Shown: piece after piece, positions 24,165 to 37,600 of the stretch | Position numbering within the stretch: the first letter of the stretch is position 1 | Layout: each line of letters begins with the position of its first letter | Assembly: GCF_040954835.1 (NCBI RefSeq) | Contig: NC_090706.1 | Span: forward strand, 33,799,148-33,863,147 | Origin: Lepisosteus oculatus | Lineage: Eukaryota; Chordata; Actinopteri; Semionotiformes; Lepisosteidae | Reading direction: 5' to 3' | DNA length: 64,000 nucleotides | Position numbers and translations under genes: made by a program | The notes under the pieces: model-generated | Told to the model about the DNA's origin: nothing | What the model saw: only the letters and a program-made list of their open reading frames with translations | The model's database searches: none

Positions 24165-27100
24165 TCTGCCTCTGTGGGTGAGGTACGAGCGCCACAATGA
24201 GAGATCTCCCCAATCTACAGCTCTTAAGGCGAATTGTTTTTATTCAGGTCATGACCGCGCACAGAGCTGCCACTGAAAGCGTATTATCATTTCCGCAGCA
24301 ATTTCAGGCGAGCCTTCCTCTACAATCAGATTACTAATGTACGACAGGTGGCGCCTCAGTTACATCCTTAAAAACATCCCATTTAAACATCAACAGTAAA
24401 AAAGAGTTCTGTCGTTTTTAATTCATTTACACAGCGATATAAAAAAGTAAGGTGGCCTTATATATATATAAAGAACTATCCATATTAAAAACAGATTAGA
24501 ATGATTTCAACTTCAGCCCCTGAATAAGAGTCATAGGTACAAATCAGCACGATAGATATTCTAGTCAGGGAGGTTTACTCTTAGCAGGTTCAGAATTATG
24601 ATGAGTAATTGGAGACTAGAATTCATCCTTTTCTCCCAAGTGAATTAAAAAAGTAAAACACATCACCCTAATGACCAGCATGCATTCTAAAAATAGACAG
24701 AGAAAGAACAGCTAAAATGGTCCTGAAAGTTCAACACATTGAATTGTGTTCTTTTGATTTTAAGAACGTCTAAGGAGTTGCTGATGAGACACTTAAATCT
24801 TCATCCTTGACCTCAGAAAACATCAGCATCAGAAAACATCATTATACATATAATTGACTATGACATTCCAGCTAGTGGCTTGGATACCATAACATTCCTA
24901 ATTTTCATAGAAATGAGCATTGGAGACAAAGACGTCAAAACCTAAAAAATGACATTAGTGTACTCATATACTGCATTTTGTCCTGAGATCCCAACACCCT
25001 AAATGTTTAAATAAAATTTGTTGGCCAAAGTACCAAAACCTTTCATCTCAATTTTGTGTATTGATTTTTTTAAAAAGCAACAGAAGAAAAATAGGTCTAA
25101 GAGACAAATCAAGGTTATAAGTGCATCTAAGAGTACAGTTTCCTTTTACAGTTTTAAATGTGAACTGTGTTCTGGCGGAGTTTGAATCTGATAAACCAAG
25201 ATATCACTTAATGTTTAGTACTTGTTGCACAAAGTATTATTTTGATACCCCATTATTATCTGCTGTGCTTTTCCATAAGACTGAGCACAGTACTGACTAG
25301 CACAAATGTATTTTTATCTTGAGATGTCTTTCAAGAGCTTCAGATTAGCCTTGCTGTGTCCAACAGCATTTTCACCAAAGTCTGAACAGAACATATCCCT
25401 TCTCATTTCATTTACTGACAAGACTGTTAGAATTTTTCACATACTACTTTTTATTTTATTGGAAGTTAAAATCTAATCAATCTTGAAAGAAAACAATAGC
25501 AGGGATGCAACATAAAGAATGGGAAATAAAGCAGGAAATTAAGTGTATGGTATTAATAAAAATCAAGAAATGTGAAGATACCATGTTTAATGTAAAGTTC
25601 AACTACATAAGTAACTGAATCTAGGAAAATAATTCCCTTACTTTCAGACAAAGTAATCAAAGGGCTAAAATCCTTCACAGTTTTTGTACTCAGTTGGGTG
25701 CTGTTAGAATGAACTGCTTGTGTTGTTGCAGTTCACAGAATGTTACCAGCTGTTTTGCTTTTTATTAACATGAATCTAATCATTTGTCTTAACCTCCTGG
25801 AATAGAACCATAGTGTTTGAGTATCATTTGATATATACATCATATGAATAGGCTACATATGTGTACAATGAGAGATAAGCTACAGTACATTTAAAAAAGC
25901 ATAAGAGGTAGCACTTGTACTTTACATTAGACACTACTTTCACATCCCAAAGGCAACAGATTCAAATAAAACAAGCTACTATTACTTTTAGCATATTCTA
26001 CAATGTAAAAAGGACACTTTGATAATGCATTAAAATGTAAATGCCCTTTTATTGCTTATCATGTGGCCTATTTGTTTTATACATGCAAGCAATTTTCCTT
26101 CAGAAAAAGTATTTTTCACAAGGTTGTTGAAAAGCACACAAATACAATTTATCATTTCTGAGCAACAACCTGTTTGTTGTTGGTAAGTGCAGACATGATG
26201 CCAAAACCACAGCATATGAATGCTTGCTTTCAGTATACGATAATGAATTCATTTGAAACTCTGAGTAGCACTTCAAGGAATTTGTGATAAGCACTGGATG
26301 TGTGCAAGCTCTCAAAGCCCTTTAGTATTACTACCAGTATGACACTAAAAATAGACAATGCAACTTGTGTGTTTTGCATATTCATGTTGGTGCAGTTAGT
26401 GAAATGAAAATAGCATAGTTCAGTACCCAACAAAACAAAATGTATTCTCTTCCAATTTTAAATGAAAATAAACTTACTTTGGAATCACTAGAAGAGAAAG
26501 TATCTAGACTGAAACATCAGATTCTGAAAGTTAATCCCTGCAACATAAGGGATTAAACTAAAATGTATTCATTATAAGAGAGCAGTTTTCTGTATGTGGC
26601 TGACAGGACACGAAAGGGCAGGTTTTATAACTAAAAGTTCTAAATTCCAAAATGCTTAACTGTGATGGAACTCAGGAAAAGGGAGCACGGCTCTGACATT
26701 AATGGCCATTAATGAAAAAACAAAACTCTTGAAGATCAATTTAAAGATTGTGTCATATTAAAGAGAAGAGCATTAACAAATGTTTGGCACAAAATCAGAA
26801 ATTAAAAAAAATGAGGCACAGAAGGAGCAGTTTGTCATAGGCTGACCTTACACATTAAAGCACTGATGAAAGGTCCTGATTAAAGAGCAACTACCAGAGC
26901 CTTAAAAATGATAGCATACATCCTCTGGGACTACAGAACAACTGCATGCTTGAGAAACATCATTTTAATGTCACAGGGCTCTCCACTAGCTCAAGTTATC
27001 CACAATAAATAATTTTAACAATTTATCTATCCTAAGCAATGAAAGAACAGGTCATACAAAATCTGGAATAGTTCTAATAAGCCCCAGAGAACTTGGTAGG

Positions 27101-27740
27101 TGGGCTAACATGTGAAATTGGTTCTAAACATATTCACTCAGGAGAGTTATAATGATTTGTCTATTAGTATTAAAAGGAATACATTTTAAGCCAACCAGGC
27201 AAAGAAATCATTAGAACAGAAAAAGTTGTATATAGTTGTTAAAACTGAATAAAGGAAGCAGTCCATAGACGAGAATCTCATAAGACAAGAAAATGAAATC
27301 AAAATAATCCCTGTGCATGCTTAAAACCCATGGTTGGAGAAGAATTATCTCAATATCAAGAACGGTAGAGCCCTAAACCCACTAATCAACACGATCAAAT
27401 TACACTACATTCGGTAATTGCTCAGTGCTGCATTACCAAATGCTTCTGCAGACAGCCTGCGAGAAAGCAGTAAATGAATCAATGTCGCACCATGACGGAA
27501 GTTCAGACAGCCACACAGCAAGATGCTATTATATGACCTAAATCAGAAAAGCCTCAATAAAGATTTATCCACGAGTTAAAAGGAGGTACCTTTACATGAA
27601 CTGAGCACAAAGGTTGATATCAAATTTGTACCAATGATGTTCTTGTATTAACACTTGAGACATGACAGTGGATTTTCTCTCCTAATTGCATTAACAGTTT
27701 GAATGTTGTAACATTGCTGGATATATGCAACATAAGGTCT
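24165..27740. other. ltc4s upstream region and maml1-ltc4s spacer
   Basis: The first 200 bp above the ltc4s start should hold its promoter and 5' UTR. I see no TATA box at a fitting distance. The rest has only short random ORFs and no repeat that I can name. Confidence 0.35.
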
Positions 27741-28150
27741 TACAGGACTTATGGAGTTTACTTCCTACCTCACCTACGTCTCCCCCAACAATCCAAGTCA
27801 GAATGTTTGCATGTTCCCATGAACACGGCCTTCCATTCTGTCCGTCAGGGGTGAAATGACATTCATTAGCAAACAAAACCGTCAACCACACTCACTTCCA
27901 TCACTCAAACAAGATGGCAATCCAGTTTTTCAGTCAATGTTAACCCCCAAATGGCTTTTCTAACCATAATGAGCTGCACTCGTTTTGCTGATGTTACTTC
28001 TGCCTGGCTCATGCTTTAGCTACTGCAGCCTGAAATAATTATGCAGAAGGTTCACATGAACAGAAAGGTCCTGGGCTAGTGTAGTTCCTTGCCTCTCTGA
28101 GCTAGTCTGGTAATTGTTGATTTAGAGCATCTTCCTCACTGGATAACTTC
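27740..28150 (-). pseudogene. Decayed Tc1/mariner-like transposase fragment
   Basis: Minus-strand translation gives WLTVLFANECHFTPDGQNG and then a SWEHAN block. This fits the catalytic-Asp region of Tc1-like transposases (family form SDECHF or SDESRF). The flanks are frameshifted and no terminal inverted repeats were seen. Confidence 0.5.
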
Positions 28151-29250
28151 ACCCACAGAGAGGCTGATCTCCATACTTCCAAAAGCAACCAATGAATCTG
28201 AAGTACTCCACTGTGGAATATTCATATTTTACTATTCCTGCATTAATTAAAATGTCACCAATCTGGATGGCTAATTACCCAAATGCTCATTTAACTCAAC
28301 TCAAAAAAAGTTTTTTTTTAATTAAATCCTGGACTTGAGGTCAGTATTAACCAAATGAAAAATTCTAGTCTATCAACAGATCATTTAAGATGCACATAAC
28401 ATTCCTGACCGAGGAGCTATTGCTATAAAACTTGAACTTGCATTTTCACTGTTCATCAGCATATTAAAATTGAAGTTTTCAAAAAGAGAAATTAGAACTA
28501 GTTTAAAATTAGTAAATGGGAAGGTCAAATACGGAACATTAGATAAGTATAGTGCAAAACGAAGTGGTAGATACAGTAGTACAAGATTGAGCAGTTGACA
28601 CTTTGATACAATTCAGATCAATACAGATCTAATGCATATTTAAGTACTGTCAGATTACAGATAGCTCAATCAGATGCTCTTAAATAACATTCTTGAATAA
28701 GAGTCCACAAGTGTTGTCAGTGTCTAAATTACTTTATTTTACACAATACTTCTATTTGTTTTACAGAGTCCTCTAGTTAATAAAAGTATAAAATACTTAC
28801 AAAAAATTCAATGTACTTACAAAAATAAGTTCTATTTTCTCCTGACCAACAGGGTATGCATACAAACAATATATATATAAATACACTAGAAGAAGCCCTG
28901 ACATATACAAGGATGAACAAAAAAAAAGACACACCGCCCTCCCTTGAAAGAAAATAAAAAGCAAACTCAATTATGGGTTTTTGCAGCAGACGTTGCGGAA
29001 CACACAAGTCCTCAAGCCCTTTAGGTGTGAAGAGAAACAAGCAACATTGTATTTAACCATGTGGAAATCTTATCTTTTTTGCAGATTGTCAACTTCTTCA
29101 AAAGTAATGAAAAGGGGATGATTCACTCAAAGACAGTTTAGTTAAAAAAAATCAGCCTTTCAGTAATCACAGCAAAAACACTGAAATTTGGAAATGAAGC
29201 CATTTTATTTTCTAACAGGGCAACAAAAGAGGCCATTCTTATCTTTAAAA
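28151..29250. other. Spacer below maml1, nothing recognised
   Basis: AT-rich, with a short TA repeat near 28870. It may include distal maml1 3' UTR. No gene or repeat recognised. Confidence 0.35.
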
Positions 29251-29252
29251 AA

Positions 29253-29516
29253 CAGGGGCGGAGCAGTGGCACTGTGGCTAGGGATCTGCGCCTGTGGCTG
29301 GAAGGTTGCCAGTTCAAATCTCACCGCCTGAGCAAGGCCCTTAACCCCAACTGCTCCAGGGGTGCTGTACAACGGCTGACCCCGCGCTCTGACCCCCAGC
29401 TTCTCTCCGTCTGTGTGCCTGTGTCTCATGGAGAGTAAGCTGGGGTATGCGAAAGACAAATTCCTAATGCAAGAAATTGTATATGACTATTAAAGTGATC
29501 TCATTTCTTATCTTAT
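29253..29516 (+). repeat. tRNA-derived SINE
   Basis: The head reads GGGGCGGAGCAGTGGCACTG with a B-box-like GCCAGTTCAAATCTC. The body has GAGCAAGGCCCTTAACCCC and CCCCGCGCTCTGACCCCC, and the tail ends AATTGTATATGACTATTAAA. It is much more GC-rich than the flanks. A minus ORF inside (29205-29459) is not a gene. Confidence 0.75.
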
Positions 29517-29519
29517 TCA

Positions 29520-30580
29520 CAAAGGTTTGCATAACCAAGTTTTTATAGACTTGATTCCGTAGCACAGAAAACTAAATAGTACTTCACATGCAACTGAAAC
29601 TTAAAGGTTCCTCAGGTTTGACGATATTTCTGATCCATTGTGCATTTAGATTTGCCAGAGACAACTGTCCTATCTCCAGTGTTGAACTTGTTGTGAATAT
29701 TTGTTATAATTTTATAAGCTGTGAACTGTTCTGTTGATTTCAATTACTTATTCTTGCAATTATGTTACAAAATCAAGCACAAACCATTTGACAATATACA
29801 GGGTTGTTTGCTACAAATATATATATTTTTAACTATATGTGGGTTTCCTCCCTTTTTAGCTTGTATTGGCTTGGCATGCTCAGACCCAAAACAGGCAGAA
29901 ACCTGGTGTTAACTATATAGTTTCACTGTGTCTTATACAAGTGGATATCAGCTTACTTCTTTCTGCCTCTTGGACATCATATTAAATCCATGGTTCTCTA
30001 AAGTGAAAGATGGCCATAGATGTTATTAACAGCTAATACTGCATGCAGCTATTACGGCGATTTCCTTTTTTTGTCACATAAAAGGGGTACTGATAATTTA
30101 CCTATCCTAAGTGACAGCCTGATCCCAGCTTAGACATGTAGTATGTTAACTATTACATACAGATTCATGAGGGGTAGGGTAAGATCAGCTTTTCAATTTT
30201 CAATGGCTTCCACACGCAGGATGTGGAATAAATTGGAAGAAAAAAAATGGCAGTTCTCTTTCAGCAAATAATGCACCTTTCAAATGAATGACCTGAAGTT
30301 TATATTTTTTTAATCCGATAGCCCACTTATGATACCCCAATTAATTTCAAACAATTCTTTTTTATAAAGCAATGTAGAAATGGGATGCAACTTCAAAAAC
30401 AACAAAAAAAGACTGTTCATCCCTGCATAGTTAATGGAATCAGTGGTTTAATACTGACCCACAGGATCAGTAGTAAATAATTCAGAATTTATTTCCAGTC
30501 CCGGGAACACATTTAATACCACAGGCTTTTGGTCCTGCCTATATGCCTCTTTTTCTTTAGAAAAAGAAACACTGTCCAGC
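29520..30580 (-). other. maml1: Probable maml1 3' UTR
   Basis: There is no further coding signal after the maml1 stop. A minus-strand AATAAA at 30488-30493 lies only about 90 nt below the stop and is a possible proximal poly(A) signal. Other candidates lie lower, so the true end cannot be fixed from sequence alone. Confidence 0.35.
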
Positions 30581-31608
30581 TCAGTGATGATTTGCTAACA
30601 GCTCGTCCAAATCGTCCATCCACTCCTGTGTAGTCCGGCTTTTCAGCAGCGTGTCCATCAGGTCCCCGTCACCCGGGAAACTTGATAAAGTGCCTGACTG
30701 CGCATTATAACTGAAGGACAACTCCTGATTGGTGGTCCGATTAACCTGGTAGCCTTGACTACAGTGCAGACTGGCCCGATTGGCTAACTGGGGATTCTGA
30801 GCTTGTCCGAAGTTGGTCAGGTCTGGCACAGGTTGGCTCATATTGGAGATAACAGGCTGGGACTGCTGCTGTGGCTGCTGGGGAGGAGGCGGCGGCGGCG
30901 GCTGCGGATGCGGCTGCTGGGGGGGGGGCTGATTTGTCCTTTGCTGCGGCAAAGTGGGCATCATCTGACCGGCGACAGCTGAGTTCATGGCCGGCATGGG
31001 GCGGCTGCCGCCCAAGCCAGCCTGGGCAAATTGCTGATTGGGCATCTTGGGGTGTCGCGGCGGCATGTGGAATCCTGGGTTATTAAAGGCTGCCAGTCCG
31101 CCATTACCGCCTGGGGTTTGGTTGTTCATGCCCTGCATTCCCTGGTGCGGCCAAGACTGAGGCTGAGCACTCATGCTATTGGGCATCCTCGCTATTTGCT
31201 GCTTCATTAAGCCTGGGTTAGCAGGTCCCTTGTGGTGCTGCTGAGCCGCCAACCCAGAGCCTGCCATTGGGCCCTGCCTGTAGGCCCCAGAAATAGTACT
31301 GTTTGGGGCCATTGCCACTGTCTGCCTTTGTAACTGAGCATTGTTTACCGAACTCTGCTGAGCCGAGTGAGGATGCATCTGATTCATACCAGAGCCCATG
31401 TTATTGTACATTACTGGTTGAACACTGTCCAGACCGCTGCATGCAGGCATGCCCATTTCATTTTGGCTTGCAGCTGACGGGGCAGAAGAGGGGCCTCCTG
31501 TCTGTCCAACACCCATAGGCAGCATTCCCTGAGTCTGAGGGAACATCCGCTGGGCACCATTGTTTGGAACCCCTAAATTCCCCACATTAGCCAAGGCTGG
31601 ATTGGATC
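30581..31608 (-). CDS. maml1: maml1 exon 5: C-terminal transactivation region
   Basis: 1028 nt including the stop. After acceptor TTGCAG it reads [13 protein letters not shown], then Met/Gln/Pro-rich sequence with a Pro run around 30870-30935, and ends at the conserved acidic [10 protein letters not shown] motif and TGA. Confidence 0.95.
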
Positions 31609-34600
31609 CTGCAAAAACAAGACAGAACAATAAAATAATGTGCTTAGAAAGCAAGTACTTAGAAATATTTATGGATTTAGAGAAGCTGCAGTGGAAAAAA
31701 TTGCAATATCTGGTTTTCCCCTACTGATAAAGATGCAGTAAATATTGAGCGGATAGTTTCAAGATGCAGATCGGAGTCCGTTTAAGATCAGTAACTACTT
31801 TAAGTCACAAACATTTATTTTCCACACCAATACTGTCTCACTTGATTGAATCCTTCATACTTCTGTGATAACGTGGGACCAACAAACTTTAAATTATGTT
31901 ATTTTTTTAACTTAAAAAAATGAAATAAAACTAGCATGTGTCTCTAACAAAAAACAAAATGAAAAGCCCATAAAATTCTATCTTCACTTTAGTAGCATAA
32001 AACCGTTTTCGGTATGCCTTCTTTAAACAAACAAAAAGAGCACTCAGTATAACAAAGCCCCCACACATCATGCTGGGATGTTTTTTTCCCTCGAAATTTG
32101 ACTACACACCCTCTTAAGCCATGCGTATTGGCTGGTCATTCAAATTTACGGAGGCATTTTGAATATAAGGTGGCATAATTATTTACCACAAACAAATGTA
32201 CTTCACAGCAAGATCACAAAACGCATATAACAAGAAGAAAGGGAAGTACTTCCTTTAAGAAAATTACATGACAACAGTGATCCCTTGTGGTGTATTCCAC
32301 TACCAAATTGAAAGAAATTTGACAAAAGTCAACATATAGCCAAAAAATAAGACGTCATACTTGTTAATTGCAGTCCAAATCAAATGAACACTTTTTATCT
32401 GCCCGACAGTCTTCTCACAGCACAACGCATTCAACAGCACTAGCACAGTCTAGGCTCTTGGGAGATTTACTGTAAGAAACATTGGGCTGCACTATAAGGA
32501 GGCTCCCTGTGAACTTTTGCCATCAGCACCTTGAAACTGGTTGACCTGCTGCTGCGTCTGGAAGGGGTTCTGCTGGTCCTGGTACTGAGGAGGAGGTCTT
32601 GTCAAGTGCCTCTTGAGCTGCTGCTCCTGCTGCTGCCTCTGCTTCTCCTGAAACAAACAGCACATAATAAGCCAAACTACAAATCACAGTTTCACTGGTT
32701 CCTTAACCACCTGCTGCTAAAGACTGGGAAAATTGCTCTAAGTCTTTAAAAACCTTTGGCTTATGTTTGGGGAGCGCCTTCTTGAGTTTGAACCATGAAT
32801 GTTAAAATTGTTGGATTGGATGAAGGTCTGATGTTTTGAGATGGACAGTCAAATTATTTTGTCACGATTAACCATTTCTTTGCTGGATGTTTTCAGACAT
32901 GTTTGATCTGTGTGGCACAGGAAACCAGGTGTTTGGCCAAAGTGCCCTGGTAGACATCGGGAGTTCACCGTTCCCTCTATTTTAACAAGGGCTACAAGCC
33001 CTGCAAATGCGACACATAACAGACCCCGGACAATATTTCACACTGGACAAGAGCTTCACCTTTTTGACCCCAGAACAGCAGGCAAGATCAAATGGTAGTT
33101 GGATAGTTTGTATCCTGAAGATTCTTGTTTGTGTTGGAAATCTCGAAGTGTTGCCTTTGGACAGATGGTTACCTCAAAACCTCAGCCTGCGATGGTAACG
33201 TGCACTTGCCGCTTCTTGATTGATTGATTTATAGCTGTCAATAACCAACTACCTGCAGTCAGCAGAGAACGTTTCCACCTTTACCATGAAGATGCATGCA
33301 ACTACCACATATCTTCTGTATGTTGTAAAGTATATATTATACATGTAAAGAATATTATGTAATATTATGTATATAAAGAAAATGTCTTCTGTATGTTGTA
33401 TGATAATCCATAACCCATTATTATGCGTTTCATTCCATTTCATTTAAGACCAGTGACTTAGAAGCACAGTCCAGTGTAGTACTTGATGCTTTTGTATGTT
33501 CAGTATGTACAATGCAACAATGTTTCATTATGTTTCCATCTCAGTCTCTGGCAGCTATCGGAAACACCAGCAGAGCTGCAGGAAGGAAAAAGGACAGTTC
33601 TCCCCCCTTTCTTCCTGATGGTTGTTGTGTTTAATTGGTCTATTTTCCAGGTATTTCCTTAGCTAGATATTTAATTACCATGAGTCTCATGGGGGTGTGA
33701 CTTCTCTTTAGAAAATCTAATTTGAGGTATTAACATGGTCAGTTTTAAGAAGTATCTGAATGAGTCTGGAAAAGACATAGGATGTGAAATAGCAAAATTA
33801 ATAAAACATTTCAAACGGCTTGCAATTCCTAAATAATACTATAAGCACATAGCATTCTTGCACAAGGTGGAAATTAACAGAACAAATTCACATTCTGCTG
33901 AACACCTCATTCTGGGACTGAAACATCTAGTCAGGGTTTGTGCCAATTGTAACAAATAAGCAGTAAGTCAACGATCAACAAATGTTTTACTTGTGGCAAT
34001 ATAGGACAGAAGTGTGTAGAAGTAGAAAGCATTCTTTCTTAATGTTTGTGCCAGTGATGCCAGTGAACGTGACAAAGCTATTTTTTGTAATTGTAATGTC
34101 ATGTATTGTAATGGTAGGTCTACTTGAATGTCATGGTTTGCAGGAAGAGCAGCCAGAGAAGCTAAATCTGTTTTGAAACCTCATGATCTTGAGGGTGTCT
34201 GGAGTCAACACAGTCATGTGGTAAAAGAAACTAGATCAAGCCTGACCAAAGCAAGCTTGGCAAAATATATTGAGAGTCACCTTTTTGCTCAGGTTCAGTC
34301 TTTCGGTTGGATATTTGGTCCAAACTTTATCCATGGATATTTCTGTTATTTTAAAATAAGATTCTTAGAAAAATGGGTAAACCAATAATCGGATGAACCA
34401 TAAGATCTTGGTTTTTCTGTTGCATACCATAAATGTTGCCTGGAGCAGTGAATTGTTTTAAGGATAAGAACAGGTTACAAAAAAGAGTAGGTGAATCTCC
34501 TTTGCAATTCATGGATCTGAGAAACCCTTTCTAAAGAAGAGCCTCCTGTTCCTGGTTTTAAACAGACTTCCTACATGAGCCAGAGGGCACCGGTGGCAAC

Positions 34601-37600
34601 TACCTGGAAGTCCGATTACAGATGTTCCAACACAGAATCAGGTCTTGTCCAGTTTTATCCAGCCAAACCATTGGTCTCTTTCCAAAAGCTAAACTTTCTT
34701 TTTGCAGAAAATGTTCTACAAAAAAAAATCCTAAACCCGGAACACTGTGCAACACTTAGTACATAGTCTTTTTAATCAGCTAAATTGAATTAAATTATCA
34801 TCATTTTTCATGTTTTTCTCAGGGACACCTTTTGTGAAATAATTAGTTGTGGTTGTTATCTGCAAGCTAAGAAGGCTTTAAGAGCAATTTTTAATTTAGA
34901 GTTCAAGCTGTATAAACTCGGCTTTGACCACCATTTTGAAATAAGTCATGGGTGGGAATGCGTTTTATACTCCTTTTATTTTCCAACTCATGTTCCTATT
35001 TTATTGGTAATTTTCTTTATTAATCGATAGTACTGTCATTTTTTTCTGTTTATGTCAAGCAGTTATGGAAGAGGTAGTGGGTAGTTATGAAAGGCAACAG
35101 AAACAAATGCGTGTCAGGATTAGGCCTTGTGTTTGCAAGACAGGAGAAAACCAGTCAGACCCCTGACTTAATTGACAATTCCACTTTCAAAAGCAAGATC
35201 TAGGAAGGCTGACCAGGAAATTGCAAAGAAGCATAGAGGATGAATAGCCAAAGATGTTTTCAAGCAGTCCTCTCAATTTGATGAATTGAACACCGGCTCC
35301 ATCTAGTGGCACTGTTTGGGAAATAAGGTCCACCTGCAGCACGATACTCTTAAGTGCCAGGTTTAGCACTGCTGCCTGTGAGTAAAGTTCCAACAAAAAA
35401 CTATGAACACAAAAATAAACAAATCAGTCAATACCTGCTCGGCCATCAGCTGCCGCTGTCCCATAAAGTACTGTTTCTGCTGCTCCATTAATTGCATCTG
35501 CTGCTGCTGCTGCTGCTGCTTCATGACTGCAGCCTGGTTGCCATGATAGGCCGTGTTGCCATGGTTACCTGCCATGGCAGTGGTGGGTGGCTGGGCCCCC
35601 ATGCCAGCAGTGGGAACAGAGCCTGCGATGTGTGGAACAGCCTGTGCAGAAGTTTGGTCCTGCTGGAGGACAGGGCACTTAGTTATTGCACAAAACCACT
35701 GGAATGAAGGAATGGATGTATAACTCTCTATCTCATACTAGCACAAGGTGCACTAGAGAGCTTTTGAATGCAAAAACATTCAGGTTTTGGGATCTACATA
35801 GTCTGTGCTTCTCTTACAACCTGCACCCAGTTAAAGGGCTATTACTATACATTAAAAACTATACATTATACTGAGAGATTAGTTACCCCCCCCCAAGCAA
35901 AATATCAATTAACTTTAGTTTAGTTTATACTGAATCTTATTCATTCACTGTTACCATTACCAAGGACTAAAGAGGAATCAGTATTATCGCACCAGTAATC
36001 AAAGGGATTAATCCAATCAGTCACAAGTGTTCTCCAGGAAAAGGGAGCCTTCCAGGAGTTTCTTCTTTGGCACTTGAGATGCACTAGTCTGAACAACTTT
36101 AACACTAGCTCAGGACAAAATATTTCATGGAACACAAGCATCATATCCAGGCCGTACGCGGGCTGACCTGGGTCAGGAGAGACCCAATTTAGCATGCATG
36201 TTGACCAGATCTAACAAGGGGAAAACTAACAAGGGGAAAAAATGCACACTGGCATTTGGACACATGATTTCATTCAGGGAAGTTCAGCTGTAAGCTATAG
36301 TCAAAGCACCAAAATGGAAAAAAAAAAGCTCGCTTTAATTAGGAAATGAGTCAAGTCCAACTTAAGGTCTCTAAACCTCCATTCTAATTAGTAGTTACTA
36401 AAAACAATTTCCTTAAATGTAGGGCTTAATGTTATTTAAACAATTGCTTGAAGCAAACGGCCTTACTTTTGTCAGTGTACAATAAATTTTGGTGCTTACA
36501 TCAAAAGGTTTTGGTAATGTGCAGTAGATCCCAACATTTCAGAATATTTTAATAAGCACCTGTGTCTAATAGACTAAAGATGAATTACTGTTTAAGTACA
36601 GAAAGTTAGTTTTTGATCCACTACTTTACGTTTTCTGCCAAGAAAACTCTTTGCAATGCTTATTAAAAAAAAAAAGCTAAACTGTGTGTAAAATCTGTTA
36701 ATATTTTTTTCTTTCTTACACAACACCGTGGTTTCAGAAGTCTGAGAGGAGTGGGTGGGGAATTGTCATTTTTGGCATCAGAGAAAATGCAACTAATCTC
36801 TGTAAAAACACCATGTACATACGTTAAAAAAATTCAACTGTTTATTCAGAAAGCTGTATTTGTTTTGCATGGTGCTCATACCCTCTCTGACTTTGGGCTG
36901 ACCCAGCTCAGCAAAACTTCCTTACACTGCTTAGTGACCCCAGGTGCAAATTTGTAAAAGAAACAAAGACATACAGTAAATATGCTACACCCCCTAAAAA
37001 ATGGGTTAATGCTGTACATTTGAACTCTTACACAAAGTAACTTCCACGTCGATTCTAAACAATTAAACGGCCAAAGCCAAATGAAAATCTAAACCTTGCA
37101 AGGCTGCTTTGCTTTAAAAAAAAAAAAGACAAGCATATAGATTTTCCTGAACAGTCTGACATTCAAAATAGTAGGAAGTTAAAAAAAAAAGTGTCCGTAT
37201 AAGCTCAGTAGATTTCACTCTAGATATCTCAATGTTGTTGCCATATTCAGCAGTGTGGATTAATCACTAAGGTTCGGGACTCGGATAGCTAGCTGGGCAC
37301 TGGTGCTGTAACCGTGAACAAGGCACCTGACTCAGGCTGTTCCAGTAATATTCCTGTTCCTGGAAATACAAGCAGCTTTGGATAGGAGTGTCCACCATAT
37401 AATAAACAACTACATAACCAGCAGCTAACGGTCTGGTACAAATGAAATCCAGTTTTCAATCAAAGTTATGCAAAAGGCTGGGGGGGGGGGGGGGGGAGTC
37501 CCATCTCGCGAGACAAACAAGTGGGCTACAGTTGCTATTTTTGAACTCTTGAGAATTGGCAGAGAGACGAAATCTTAAAATACTCTGATGAGGAGACGGT

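Noticed and set aside
29270-29340. tRNA gene
   Set aside because: A/B-box-like sequence is present but is followed by a SINE body and tail and lacks a good cloverleaf.
30871-31086. Ala-rich plus-strand ORF
   Set aside because: Antisense shadow of the Gln/Pro-rich part of maml1 exon 5.
33314-33402. Possible satellite or CRISPR-like repeat
   Set aside because: Only two copies of a 14-base segment with AT-rich filler; no regular spacing.
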